This document shows, piece by piece, positions 28,129 through 37,065 of a stretch of DNA of 64,000 bases; position 1 is the first letter of the stretch, and each line of letters opens with the position of its first letter. The position numbers and the translations under genes are program-made. Source of the DNA: Acidiphilium acidophilum (GTDB taxonomy: Bacteria > Pseudomonadota > Alphaproteobacteria > Acetobacterales > Acetobacteraceae); NCBI RefSeq assembly GCF_033842475.1, contig NZ_JAWXYB010000018.1, positions 3,517,501-3,581,500 of the forward strand, given 5' to 3'. The notes beneath the pieces were generated by a model. It saw nothing but the letters and a program-made list of their open reading frames with translations. It did no database searches and had not been told where the DNA came from.

Positions 28129-29031
28129 TCACTTCCAGATTCGCGCAAACACCCCATCCGGCACCTCGACATTCCCCACCGCGCCCTGAAACCATTGCCT
28201 CGGCATCGGCACCGGGTGCTTCGCATCCGTAACCGGCACCCCGCCGCCCCACACATTGAAAATGATCGCGAACGCAATTGGCCCGCCCTGCACCGGCACC
28301 GCCGGCACCGCCTCCGCCACCGTCTCGATCTTCTCGATCAGCGCCGCCGACATATGATTCCGCCCGGTCACCACCCACGCCCGCGACTTCATCCCCGGCT
28401 TCACCCCCATCACCAGCGCAGCCGTCACCCCTGCCTCCGGCGGCATCGCATCGAAACTCGCCGCCAAACTCGCATCGAGTTGCTTGATATAAGCGCCCAG
28501 CGGCACCGCCGAACCCACCCGCGCAACCAGAACCGCATTGGGCTGATACAGCACGATCTCCTGCTGCCTGAACACCGAACCGCCCCCAACACCCCCCGCC
28601 GCAGCCGCACCCACACCCGGCGGCTGCACCGGAAACTCGAACACCAACGGACGATCCGGCATCCCCGGCAGGAACCGCCCGAAATTCACGCCGAGCAGAT
28701 GCCTGATCACCGCCGCCGAAACCGCCGGCGGCAACACCCCCGCCTGAACCCCGGCCTTCTGCACGAACCCGAGCGGCGTCACCACCGCCAGCACCCCGAA
28801 CCCCGTCCGGACATGCGCCCGCTCCAATATGCCGTCGAACACCCGATCCGATCGCACCTGCCGCGCCATCCGTTCGCCATACCGCGCCATCAGCGCCGTC
28901 TGCGCCGGCACCTGCGCCGTGCCAACCGGCCCGGTCGCCGCAGCGTCCCCATGCGCGGCACACCCCGCAAGCCCGCCCAGCAAAACCATCCCCGCCAGAA
29001 CCCGGCCGCGCCGCGCCATCCACTGCCTCAT
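28129..29031 (-). CDS. Hypothetical lipoprotein
   Basis: 300 residues starting with a lipoprotein signal (MVLLGGLAGC, acylated Cys near 24). The mature protein is rich in Gly, Ala and Val, with no recognised domain. It contains one glycine-rich linker (about 140-152, AAAAGGVGGGS) between two parts. It is convergent with soxR and divergent from htpG. Codon use and length support a real gene; no function is proposed. Confidence 0.75.
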   Translation of the reverse strand: MRQWMARRGRVLAGMVLLGGLAGCAAHGDAAATGPVGTAQVPAQTALMARYGERMARQVRSDRVFDGILERAHVRTGFGVLAVVTPLGFVQKAGVQAGVLPPAVSAAVIRHLLGVNFGRFLPGMPDRPLVFEFPVQPPGVGAAAAGGVGGGSVFRQQEIVLYQPNAVLVARVGSAVPLGAYIKQLDASLAASFDAMPPEAGVTAALVMGVKPGMKSRAWVVTGRNHMSAALIEKIETVAEAVPAVPVQGGPIAFAIIFNVWGGGVPVTDAKHPVPMPRQWFQGAVGNVEVPDGVFARIWK

Positions 29032-29133
29032 ATCCCGTCGCTCCCTGAATTTTTCTTCATGTTCCGGTTAGCAATTGTTACACTTGCCGTAAAGCGAAAC
29101 CGTATCCCGCCGTCGCGAAATCCCCCCGCCCCG

Positions 29134-29165
29134 ATTGCAACATCGCCCACTCTCGCCTATCTGCG
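29134..29165 (+). promoter_or_regulatory. Candidate sigma-32 heat-shock promoter of htpG
   Basis: CCTATCTGCG at 29156-29165 fits the alphaproteobacterial sigma-32 -10 element CYTATNTNNG at every fixed position. ATTG at 29134-29137 lies 18 bp upstream and matches three of four bases of the -35 core CTTG. The element ends 45 bp before the htpG start codon. Confidence 0.5.
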
Positions 29166-29210
29166 CGATCGAAATCCCGCCCTTCCAAGGCCAACCCTTC
29201 GAGGATCGCA

Positions 29211-31025
29211 ATGACCGAAACAACCGAAACAACCCGCCCCTTCGATGCCGAAGTCGGCCGCCTGCTCGACCTGGTCGTTCACTCCCTCTATTCCGAGCGC
29301 GAAATCTTCCTGCGCGAGCTGGTCGCCAACGCCGCCGACGCGATCGACCGCCGCCGCTTCCTCGCTCTGTCCGATGAATCCCTCGCCCTCCCGGAAGACG
29401 CCTCGATCCGCATCAGCGTCGACAAGGAAGCCCGCACCATCACCATCGCGGATGACGGCATCGGCATGACCGCCGAAGACCTCGCCAGCCACCTCGGCAC
29501 CATCGCCCGCTCCGGCACCCGCGCCTTCACCGAAACCCTGGCCGATGCCAAACCCGAAGAACGCCCCAGCCTCATCGGCCAGTTCGGCGTCGGCTTCTAT
29601 TCCGCCTTCATGGTCGCCGACACCGTCGAAATGATCTCCCGCCGCGCCGGCACCACCGCCGCCCATAAATGGACCTCCGATGGCCGCGGCGGCTACCGCA
29701 TCGCCGAAGCCACCCGCGACACCCCGGGCTCCGATGTCATCCTCCACATCAAGCCGGATGCCGATGAATACCTCGAACCCGTCCGCCTGGAGACCATCCT
29801 GCGCAAATGGGCCGACCACATCTCCGTCCCGATCAGGATCGAACGCGACGGCAAATTCCAGCCCGCCAACGAAGGCACCGCCCTCTGGCGCAAACGCAAA
29901 TCCGACGTCACCGAACAGGACTACACCGAATTCTACCGCCACCTCGGCCACATGTTCGACCAGCCCTGGGCCACCATCCACTGGAGCGCGGAAGGCTCGA
30001 TCGAATTCTCCGCCCTGCTCTTCATCCCCGGCCAATCCCCCTTCCCGGTGACCGAGGACGATCGCGAATCCCACGTCCGCCTCCACGTCCGCCGCATGTT
30101 CATCACCGACGACGCCAAACTCCTCCCCGGCTGGCTCCGCTTCATCGAAGGCGTAGTCGACACCGAAGACCTGCCGCTCAACGTCTCGCGTGAAATGCTG
30201 CAATCCACCCCGGTCCTCGCCCGCATCCGCAAGGCCCTGGTCAACCGCGTCATCACCGAACTCAAATCCCGCGCCAGGGACGCCGAAGCCTACAAACCCT
30301 TCATCGAGCAATTCGGCCCGGTCCTGAAGGAAGGCATCTACGACGACAACGACCACCGCACCGAAATCGCGGCCCTCGCCCGCTTCCGCTCCACCCACGG
30401 CGACGACCTCACCTCGCTCGACGATTACATCGCCCGCATGCCGGAAACCCAGAAAGACATCTACTACATCACCGGCGAAGACCCCGAGCGCATCAAAGCC
30501 TCGCCCCAGATCGAAGGCCTCCGCGCCAAAGGCTTCGAAATCCTCCTCCTGTCCGACCAGATCGACTTCTTCTGGCCCGAACGCCTCGCCACCTACGCCG
30601 ACAAAAAACTGGTCCACGCCGGCGCCGCATCCGACATCTTCGAAGCCGCCGAAACCCCGGCCGCCCTCGCCACCCTCACCGCCGCCCTGAAATCCGCCCT
30701 CGATGCCCACGTCTCCGAAGTCCGGGTCTCATCGCGCCTCACCGACAGCCCCGCCGCCCTCGCCGCCTCCGGCGCCCAGCCCGACCTCGCGCTGCAACGC
30801 CTGATGCGCCGCGCCGGCCGCCAATCCTACGCCCCCAAACCCGCCCTCGAACTCAACCCCACCCACCCCCTGATCGAACGCCTCATCCCCCACGCCGAAT
30901 CCGGCGAAGACATGACCGACTGGGCCACCCTCCTCCTCGACCTCGCCCGCATCCAGGACGGCGAAACCCCCATCGACCCCGCCCGCTTCGCGCGCCTGGT
31001 CGCTACCAAAATGACGCCAACATGA
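29211..31025 (+). CDS. htpG: Chaperone HtpG (Hsp90)
   Basis: 604 residues, slightly shorter than E. coli HtpG. The N-terminal GHKL ATPase domain is clear: [14 protein letters not shown] (catalytic Glu), [24 protein letters not shown]. The middle domain has [16 protein letters not shown] with the catalytic-loop Arg, and the C-terminal dimerisation domain ends [11 protein letters not shown]. It refolds or holds client proteins under stress. A candidate sigma-32 promoter lies upstream. Confidence 0.96.
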   Translation: MTETTETTRPFDAEVGRLLDLVVHSLYSEREIFLRELVANAADAIDRRRFLALSDESLALPEDASIRISVDKEARTITIADDGIGMTAEDLASHLGTIARSGTRAFTETLADAKPEERPSLIGQFGVGFYSAFMVADTVEMISRRAGTTAAHKWTSDGRGGYRIAEATRDTPGSDVILHIKPDADEYLEPVRLETILRKWADHISVPIRIERDGKFQPANEGTALWRKRKSDVTEQDYTEFYRHLGHMFDQPWATIHWSAEGSIEFSALLFIPGQSPFPVTEDDRESHVRLHVRRMFITDDAKLLPGWLRFIEGVVDTEDLPLNVSREMLQSTPVLARIRKALVNRVITELKSRARDAEAYKPFIEQFGPVLKEGIYDDNDHRTEIAALARFRSTHGDDLTSLDDYIARMPETQKDIYYITGEDPERIKASPQIEGLRAKGFEILLLSDQIDFFWPERLATYADKKLVHAGAASDIFEAAETPAALATLTAALKSALDAHVSEVRVSSRLTDSPAALAASGAQPDLALQRLMRRAGRQSYAPKPALELNPTHPLIERLIPHAESGEDMTDWATLLLDLARIQDGETPIDPARFARLVATKMTPT

Positions 31026-31069
31026 GGTGAATGCTGCTCCATTTCGAGAAGGGAGCAAGGAAAAGACAG

Positions 31070-31101
31070 GGTTCTTTTTTGCAAAAAAGAACCAAAAAAC
31101 T
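31070..31101 (+). repeat. 3'-end hairpin repeat, copy 4 (after htpG)
   Basis: GGTTCTTTTTT (31070-31080), a GC loop, AAAAAAGAACC (31083-31093), then AAAAAACT. The clamp is GGTTC/GAACC, a third paired variant. It starts 44 bp after the htpG stop, in the same orientation relative to the gene as the other copies. Confidence 0.85.
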
Positions 31102-31181
31102 CTTTTGAATCCGGACCGCAGCCTTTTGGCGGCCTGTGCTTCAGGCGGTGGCCATCTCGCCTGTCCCCCCTGCGCCGACAG

Positions 31182-31989
31182 GGCATTTTCAGGTTGACGA
31201 GGGCAGCGGGTGTCCGTAGCGATTTGGCATGATCGACCTGAGCTTGATGTTGCCTTTGAAGGGGTATCGCTTTCCCCGATCGGTGATCGCGTATGCGGTC
31301 TGGAGCTATTACCGGTTCAACCTGAGCCTGCGGGACGTTGAAGATCTGCTGGCTGAACGGGGTGTGACGGTCAGCTACGAGACGATCCGGGTGTGGGTCG
31401 ATCGGTTCGGACCACAGATGGCCTCACAGATCCGGCGCGACCGGCCGCCGGCAGGCAATAAATGGCACATCGACGAAATGGTAATCACCATCGGCGGTGA
31501 GCCGCGCTGGCTTTGGCGCGCCGTCGATGACCGGGGTGATGTGCTGGAAATCCTGGTCCAGAAACGCCCCAATGCCGATGCCGCCCGACGATTTCTCCGC
31601 AAGCTGATGCGCCGATGGGGGCAGCCGCGCGTCGTGGTGACCGACAAGCTGCGGAGCTACGACGTCGCATTCCGCACGGATTGCCGCAGTGCCGATCATC
31701 GATCCCATAAGCGGTTGAACAATCGGATCGAAGCTTCTCACCGCCATACAAGGCGACGAGAAAAGATCATGGGCCGGTTCAAGTCCGCCGGCCATGCCCA
31801 GAGATTTCTCGCCACCCACGACCAGATCGTCACCCTGTTCCGCCCGAAACGCCATCGCCTCTCCGCCCGATCATTCCGCCACAGCCGGGCCGACGCATTC
31901 TCGCTCTGGGCCGACTACACCGCCAACCTGGCCGCCTGATCAATCGGATCTCGTCAAATCGCGCCTCATCCGATCAACTTGACAATGCC
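31182..31989 (+). mobile_element. IS6-family insertion sequence, copy 1
   Basis: An 808-bp element, from comparison with copy 2 at 53543-54350. The ends are GGCATTTTCAGGTTGA (left) and, read inward, GGCATTGTCAAGTTGA (right), matching at 14 of 16 positions. No 8-bp target duplication is visible (flanks GCCGACAG and CTCCGGGA), which suggests recombination or deletion after insertion. The two copies differ at one base (G31654 versus A54015, synonymous). Confidence 0.92.
31229..31939 (+). CDS. IS6-family transposase, copy 1
   Basis: 236 residues. The DDE triad is seen as Asp 82 (WHIDEMVI), Asp 139 (VVTDKLRSY) and Glu 168 (LNNRIEASH), with a basic RRRE block after it, as in the IS26/IS6100 group. 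The N-terminal part has a helix-turn-helix, LRDVEDLLAERGVTVSYETI. It catalyses replicative cointegrate formation. It is intact and identical in protein sequence to copy 2. Confidence 0.95.
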   Translation: MIDLSLMLPLKGYRFPRSVIAYAVWSYYRFNLSLRDVEDLLAERGVTVSYETIRVWVDRFGPQMASQIRRDRPPAGNKWHIDEMVITIGGEPRWLWRAVDDRGDVLEILVQKRPNADAARRFLRKLMRRWGQPRVVVTDKLRSYDVAFRTDCRSADHRSHKRLNNRIEASHRHTRRREKIMGRFKSAGHAQRFLATHDQIVTLFRPKRHRLSARSFRHSRADAFSLWADYTANLAA

Positions 31990-32141
31990 CTCCGGGATTC
32001 CCGGTGCGGTTCAGTACCGAGGAAATGGCTCAGCCGCGCAACCGCCTGGAATGTGTAGGCGAACTGGCGCCGACTAACGGCTATGAGCACGCCTGTTCGG
32101 CTTCATATGGCGAACGTGTGTTGTCTCCATGGCTCGGAAAG

Positions 32142-35100
32142 TCAAAAACACTCGGCAATGACCGCCATGCGGGCGATCGCAGGTAGAGATGTCGTTTTCA
32201 GTTTCCGCATGATCGCGGCCCGGTGTGCTTCGACTGTGCGGGTGCTGATCCCAAGGGCGGTAGCGATTGATTTGGTGGGTCGGCCGACCAGAACGTGGGC
32301 GAGGATATCACGCTGCCGCGGCGTGAGAATGGCGAGTTGACGCTGAGCGGCATCCCGGGCCTCGTCTCGCGCCGTGCGGTCGTTCGGCATGTCGATCGCG
32401 TGCGCGAGGCGGCCGAGCAGATCGGCGGCTGCGACGGGTTTGGTGACGAAATCTGTCGCACCCGCGCGCATTGCCGCAACGGCGGTCGCCGTGTCGGTAT
32501 CGCCGGTGATCACCAGGGCCGGAATCCGGGAGTCCCGGGCGTGCAGACGCTCGAGCAGATCGATCCCGGACATGCCAGGCAATCCCGCATCGATCAGCAG
32601 GCAGGCCGGATCGCGCGTGGTGCCACAGGACGCAAGAAACGCTTCGGCGCTTGAATAATCGGCGATCGTGAAGCCTTCGGTTTCCAACAGCCGACAGTAA
32701 TCACCCCGCAGCGCGTCGTCATCCTCGATGACGCCGATGAGCCTTCCCGTGGCGCCAGTCTCTGTCGCGCTGCTCTCCTGCGCGGGCCGGATTGGCGCGT
32801 CCAGCATCGTCGCGATCGTATCCAGCAGTGCCGCTTTGCTGACCGGCTTACTGAGCCGGACATAACCATGAGCAGCGATATCGCGCAGCGTGGTGGTGGC
32901 GATGTCCCCGGTCAGGATCAAGACCGGAATGTCGGTATGCAGCGCGGCCAGAACCGCCTGTGCGGCAGCGACCCCGGTCATGCCCTGCGGCAGGTTGTAG
33001 TCGGTCAGGATCAGGTCGGGGATCAGCCCGGCATGAGCCATCCGCGCCAGCGCCGCGGGCCCGTCGGGGGCGAGGGTAACCAAAATATCGTGCTGGGCGA
33101 GGGCACGGGCAAGAAGATCGCGCAATTCGGCATCATCCTCGATGATCAGCACCGAACGCCCCGCTATCCGCTGAAGGGGCGTGGATAGTGGCGCGACAGG
33201 CAACAGGGCTGTCCCGGCATCTGCACGCGGCACCTCGATTGAAAACACCGATCCCTTGCCCGGCACGGAGCGGACCCGCAGCGGGTGATGGAGCAATTGG
33301 GCGAGCCGCCGGACGATCGAGAGGCCGAGGCCGAGGCCACGGCTGCGTTCGCGGGCTGCATTATCGAGTTGGTGATATTCCTCGAAGATCGCATCGAGCT
33401 GGGTCTCCGCGATGCCCAGCCCGGTATCCCACACCTCGATGCGCACGGCATCGCCCTGGCGGCGGCAGCCGATCAGGACGCGACCGACCTTGCTGTATTT
33501 GATCGCGTTCGAAACGAGATTGCGAAGGATCTGTTCGAGCAGCGCGGCATCGGTGCGGACGCTCAGCCGGCATGGCACGACGCTCAGGCCAAGGCCCGCC
33601 GCCTCGGCATGACACGCGTAATCGGCGTTGATCCGCGTGAAGAGCGGGTCGAGCGCAACGATGCCGATATTGGCCTGCATCACCCCGGTCTCGATCTGGT
33701 TGATATCGAGCAGGGTATCGAGCATGCCGGTCATCGTGCCGATCGTCTGATCGAGCCGCTCGATGAGGTGCAGCGTCGGGGGGTCCGCCACGGCCCGTGC
33801 CAGCAGGCCCTGCAGCAGGGCCAGGGTCTGCAGCGGCTGGCGCAGGTCGTGGCTGGCGGCGGCCAGGAAGCGCGATTTGGCCGCGTCGGCCCGTTCCGCG
33901 CTGAGCCGGGCCTCTTGCACCGCCTCGGCTGCGGTCTTCCGATCGGTGATGTCGGTGAAGGTGATCACCACGCCTTCGATCCGGTCCTCATGGGTCCGGT
34001 AGGAGGTGATCCGCCGGATCAGCCAGGCGCTGGCACGCCCCTTGCCGATTGTCGTGAGGATTTCGCGCTCGATCGGAGCAAGGTGGAGTAGAACAGCCTG
34101 CGCGTCACGGCTGAGTGTGTCATCCTCGGCCAGCATGGTCAGGTCGGTCAGCGGGCGGCCGATATCGGTTGCGATGATGTTGAACAGGCGGCGGCTGGCC
34201 GGGGTGAAGAAGCGGATGTTCAGATCGGTGTCGAGAAACAGGGTGGCGACGTCGGTGCTGTAGAGAATGTTCTGCAGGTCGTTGCCGGTAATGCGCTGGC
34301 GTTCCAGAGTCTCCTGCAACTGGCCGTTCAGGGCGGTGAGTTCCTCATTCAGTGATTGCAGCTCTTCCTTCGAGGTGAGCAGCTCCTCGTTGGTCGACTG
34401 GAACTCCTCGTTGACCGACAGCGCCTCCTCGTTGATCGCCTTCTGGTCCTCGCTGGACAATTCCAGATCCCGGATCGCGCCGAGCAATTCGGTGCGGGTG
34501 GCAGCGAGTTCACGCTCCACTACGGTCAGGTTCCGGTTGCGATTGCCGCGCGGCGGGCGGGTCGGGGCGGTCGGCCCGGTGTCTTCGATGAAACAGACCA
34601 GCAGCAACGCCTCGCCATCGCGGGCAACCGGCTGAATATCGAGGTGGAAATTGATCGCCCGGCCATCCTCGTCGATCGTGCCGCCGGGGGCGATGATGCG
34701 GGCGTTGCTCTCGATCGCGCGCTGGATCGCTGAGCGCAGCGTGGTGCGCAGGCTTGGCCGGGCCATGGCGATCAGGTCGAACGTTGGCAGGCCGGGTGCC
34801 ACGCGAAGATAGCGTTCGGTCGGGCCGAGCGAGAACAGATATTCGAAGCCTCGGTTGATGAGAACGGCGGCAGGGGCAAAAGCCTCGATCACCAGGCGCC
34901 GGCACAGATCGGCAATACCGGTCTGGCGCGGTGCCTGCGGCATCGGGCCGGCGACCAGCGGGTTGCGCGGCAGCCGAGGCGCACCGATCCGCGCGGGCGG
35001 CGTGATCGCCCCCGCCACACGTGCGGGCCCGACCCGGCGGAACAGCCGGTCGGTCTTGGAGATGACTTCGAACCCCTGATCGACCTGACCAAGGGTTTCG

Positions 35101-36485
35101 GCACTGCCGAGCAGCAGCACCCCGCCATCGCGCAGGGCGAACCGGAACTGGGCGATGACTTTCGACTGCGCCTCGGGCTGCAGATAGATCATCAGATTGC
35201 GGCAGGAGATCATGTCGAGCCGCGAGAATGGCGGATCGGCCAGCAGATCGTGCACGGTAAATACCACGAGCGCGCGCAGGTCGCGGCTGATGCGGTAATG
35301 CGTCTCCTCGCGGCTGAAGAACCGCGCGAGACGCGCCGCACCGACATCATCCTCGATCGTGGCGGGATATAAACCATTGCGCGCGCGGGCGATGGCATCG
35401 GAATCGACGTCGGACGCGAAAATCTGCAGCTTGAGCTTGGTCCCATTGTCATCCGCCCATTCCTGAAACAGCATGGCGAGGGAATAGGTTTCCTCACCGG
35501 TGCTGCATCCCGCGATCCAGATCCGCACCGGACGCGGATCGTTGCGGTCCGCCATCAGCGCCGGGATCACGGTGGTGCGTACCGTCTCGAACACTTTCGG
35601 ATCACGAAAGAAACTGGTCACGTTGATCAGCAGGTCCTGTGCAAGAGCCTCGAGTTCGAGCGGATCGGTCTCGACCAGGTCGTGATACTGGCCGAGAGCC
35701 CCGCGCGGCATACCGGCGAGCCCCACCCGGCGCTCGATCCGCCGTCGCAGCGTACCGTGCTTGTAGAGCGAGAAATCATGAGCGGTGCGATTGCGCAGCA
35801 ACTCGACGATCTGGTGGAACGGATCATCGGCTTGGTTCGTGGCGGCAGGGACCGACACGGGGGTGGTGGCGTGAGCGGCCAGAGCGGCGGGCATTGCGGC
35901 GATCGGCAGGATCGCATCGACATTCCCGGTGGCGATCGCGCTGCGCGGCATTCCGTCATACTGCGCTTCGTTGGGGTCTTGCACGATGACGTAGCCGTGG
36001 CCGAGGCGGATGTCGCGAATACCGGCACTGCCATCGCTGCCCGTTCCCGACAGAACGATGCCTATGGCGCGCGCGCCATAGGCCTGCGCGAGCGAGTGGA
36101 GCAGAAAATCGAACGGCAGCCGCGCGCCGTGACGCGCGAGGGGGCGCGAGAGATGCAGCATGTCCTGCCCGACCGACAGATAGTTCCCGGGCGGCAGGAC
36201 ATAGCAATGCCCGGGTTCGATCGCCATGCCTTCGGCGGCGTCGCGCACGACGAGGCCGGTGTGGCTCGCGAGCAGTTCGGCCAGCAGGCTTCGCTGGGTC
36301 GGGTCGAGATGCTGGATCACGATCAGCGCCATCGAGCGGTCGGGTTCGAGCGCCTGCAGCAGGAGCCGGCACGCTTCAAGCCCTCCTGCCGACGCGCCGA
36401 TGCCGACCACGAAAAAATCCGCGTCCGGGGCGTCCCTCGGGCTGGTGGCTGACTCAATGGTTGATTTCGGCTTGTCGCGTCGCAT
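32142..36485 (-). CDS. CheB-CheR-PAS hybrid histidine kinase with two receivers and a LuxR/FixJ-type DNA-binding output
   Basis: 1447 residues. Order: CheB methylesterase (about 24-205; Ser 32 in GIGASAGG, His in IQHLDP, Asp in SGTGSDGSAGI); CheR methyltransferase (about 220-475; AGCSTGEE near 328); a coiled coil with NEEALSVNEEFQSTNEEL (about 655-730); a PAS domain (about 740-860); HisKA with SHDLRQPLQ (near 877); an HATPase with GLGLGLSIV; receiver 1 (about 1112-1225, Asp in LILTDYN); receiver 2 (about 1248-1365, Asp in LLIDAGLPG); and a LuxR helix-turn-helix (from LTPRQRDIL near 1387). CheB-CheR-PAS kinases are known; ending in its own DNA-binding domain puts a whole phosphorelay in one chain. 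No chemotaxis genes are nearby, so transcriptional stress signalling is likelier. Divergent from a single-domain receiver gene. Confidence 0.93.
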   Translation of the reverse strand: MRRDKPKSTIESATSPRDAPDADFFVVGIGASAGGLEACRLLLQALEPDRSMALIVIQHLDPTQRSLLAELLASHTGLVVRDAAEGMAIEPGHCYVLPPGNYLSVGQDMLHLSRPLARHGARLPFDFLLHSLAQAYGARAIGIVLSGTGSDGSAGIRDIRLGHGYVIVQDPNEAQYDGMPRSAIATGNVDAILPIAAMPAALAAHATTPVSVPAATNQADDPFHQIVELLRNRTAHDFSLYKHGTLRRRIERRVGLAGMPRGALGQYHDLVETDPLELEALAQDLLINVTSFFRDPKVFETVRTTVIPALMADRNDPRPVRIWIAGCSTGEETYSLAMLFQEWADDNGTKLKLQIFASDVDSDAIARARNGLYPATIEDDVGAARLARFFSREETHYRISRDLRALVVFTVHDLLADPPFSRLDMISCRNLMIYLQPEAQSKVIAQFRFALRDGGVLLLGSAETLGQVDQGFEVISKTDRLFRRVGPARVAGAITPPARIGAPRLPRNPLVAGPMPQAPRQTGIADLCRRLVIEAFAPAAVLINRGFEYLFSLGPTERYLRVAPGLPTFDLIAMARPSLRTTLRSAIQRAIESNARIIAPGGTIDEDGRAINFHLDIQPVARDGEALLLVCFIEDTGPTAPTRPPRGNRNRNLTVVERELAATRTELLGAIRDLELSSEDQKAINEEALSVNEEFQSTNEELLTSKEELQSLNEELTALNGQLQETLERQRITGNDLQNILYSTDVATLFLDTDLNIRFFTPASRRLFNIIATDIGRPLTDLTMLAEDDTLSRDAQAVLLHLAPIEREILTTIGKGRASAWLIRRITSYRTHEDRIEGVVITFTDITDRKTAAEAVQEARLSAERADAAKSRFLAAASHDLRQPLQTLALLQGLLARAVADPPTLHLIERLDQTIGTMTGMLDTLLDINQIETGVMQANIGIVALDPLFTRINADYACHAEAAGLGLSVVPCRLSVRTDAALLEQILRNLVSNAIKYSKVGRVLIGCRRQGDAVRIEVWDTGLGIAETQLDAIFEEYHQLDNAARERSRGLGLGLSIVRRLAQLLHHPLRVRSVPGKGSVFSIEVPRADAGTALLPVAPLSTPLQRIAGRSVLIIEDDAELRDLLARALAQHDILVTLAPDGPAALARMAHAGLIPDLILTDYNLPQGMTGVAAAQAVLAALHTDIPVLILTGDIATTTLRDIAAHGYVRLSKPVSKAALLDTIATMLDAPIRPAQESSATETGATGRLIGVIEDDDALRGDYCRLLETEGFTIADYSSAEAFLASCGTTRDPACLLIDAGLPGMSGIDLLERLHARDSRIPALVITGDTDTATAVAAMRAGATDFVTKPVAAADLLGRLAHAIDMPNDRTARDEARDAAQRQLAILTPRQRDILAHVLVGRPTKSIATALGISTRTVEAHRAAIMRKLKTTSLPAIARMAVIAECF

Positions 36486-36562
36486 AGCTGCGCGCTTTCG
36501 CAGTGGCGTCCCGAACCGCAGGACTTGAGCGATATTGTAACATCACAATCGTAAGCCGTCGA

Positions 36563-36582
36563 CTACGTAGTTTCCGAGTCTG
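36563..36582 (+). promoter_or_regulatory. 20-bp CTACGTAG element upstream of the response regulator
   Basis: CTACGTAGTTTCCGAGTCTG lies in the 148-bp divergent region between the hybrid kinase and the single-domain response regulator, 51 bp before the latter's start codon. The same 20 bp occur, on the opposite strand, at 53032-53051, upstream of the original slipin-fnr promoter region. CTACGTAG is a perfect 8-bp palindrome, suited to a dimeric LuxR/FixJ-type regulator. Confidence 0.5.
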
Positions 36583-36633
36583 TCGCCAGCAGACGCGCCC
36601 CCCTACAGTCGCAACGTAGTACGGGAGCGCAAC

Positions 36634-37065
36634 ATGACCGAGCCGATCACATCCATCCTGGTTGCCGATGACGATGAAATGATCGGCCCGTTGATTGGCG
36701 ACATCCTTGGCTGCCTGGGTCACACGGTCTGCGCCATCGTGACGACCGAAGACGCCGCGGTGGTGGCGGCGGTCCGCCATCGACCGAACCTCATCGTGAT
36801 GGATTCCCGATTGCGGCCCGGCGATGGGATCGAGGCGATGGATCGCATCGTCGCGCTGATCGGGCCGGTGCCGCATATTTTCATCAGCGGCGATCTGCAC
36901 GACGTTTGCAAGAGGGTACCGGAAGCGATCACGTTGAAAAAGCCGTTCCGGATCGAGCAGATCGAGGAGGCCATCCACTGCGCGATGGAGACGGTCGACA
37001 CTTCCCAGATCCGCGTCACTCCGGCAGTTGCCGCGTCTGTCCTCACTCATCCCCTCATTACGTAG
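36634..37065 (+). CDS. Single-domain response regulator, last residues replaced by IS sequence
   Basis: A receiver-only protein: acidic residues in LVADDDEMI, phospho-acceptor Asp in LIVMDSRLRPGDG, conserved Ser in IFISGD and Lys in LKKPFRIEQ. The host-encoded part ends at 37041 (AVAASV); an IS4-family insertion then adds LTHPLIT and a stop. The original ending (SSTA, stop at 38346-38348) is visible beyond the element. Only four residues are lost, so the protein is probably functional. It is divergent from the hybrid kinase and a likely partner of it. Confidence 0.88.
   Translation: MTEPITSILVADDDEMIGPLIGDILGCLGHTVCAIVTTEDAAVVAAVRHRPNLIVMDSRLRPGDGIEAMDRIVALIGPVPHIFISGDLHDVCKRVPEAITLKKPFRIEQIEEAIHCAMETVDTSQIRVTPAVAASVLTHPLIT

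Noticed and set aside
31182-31989. 8-bp target duplication of the IS6 copies
   Set aside because: Left and right flanks of each copy, and crosswise between copies, do not match, so no duplication can be claimed.
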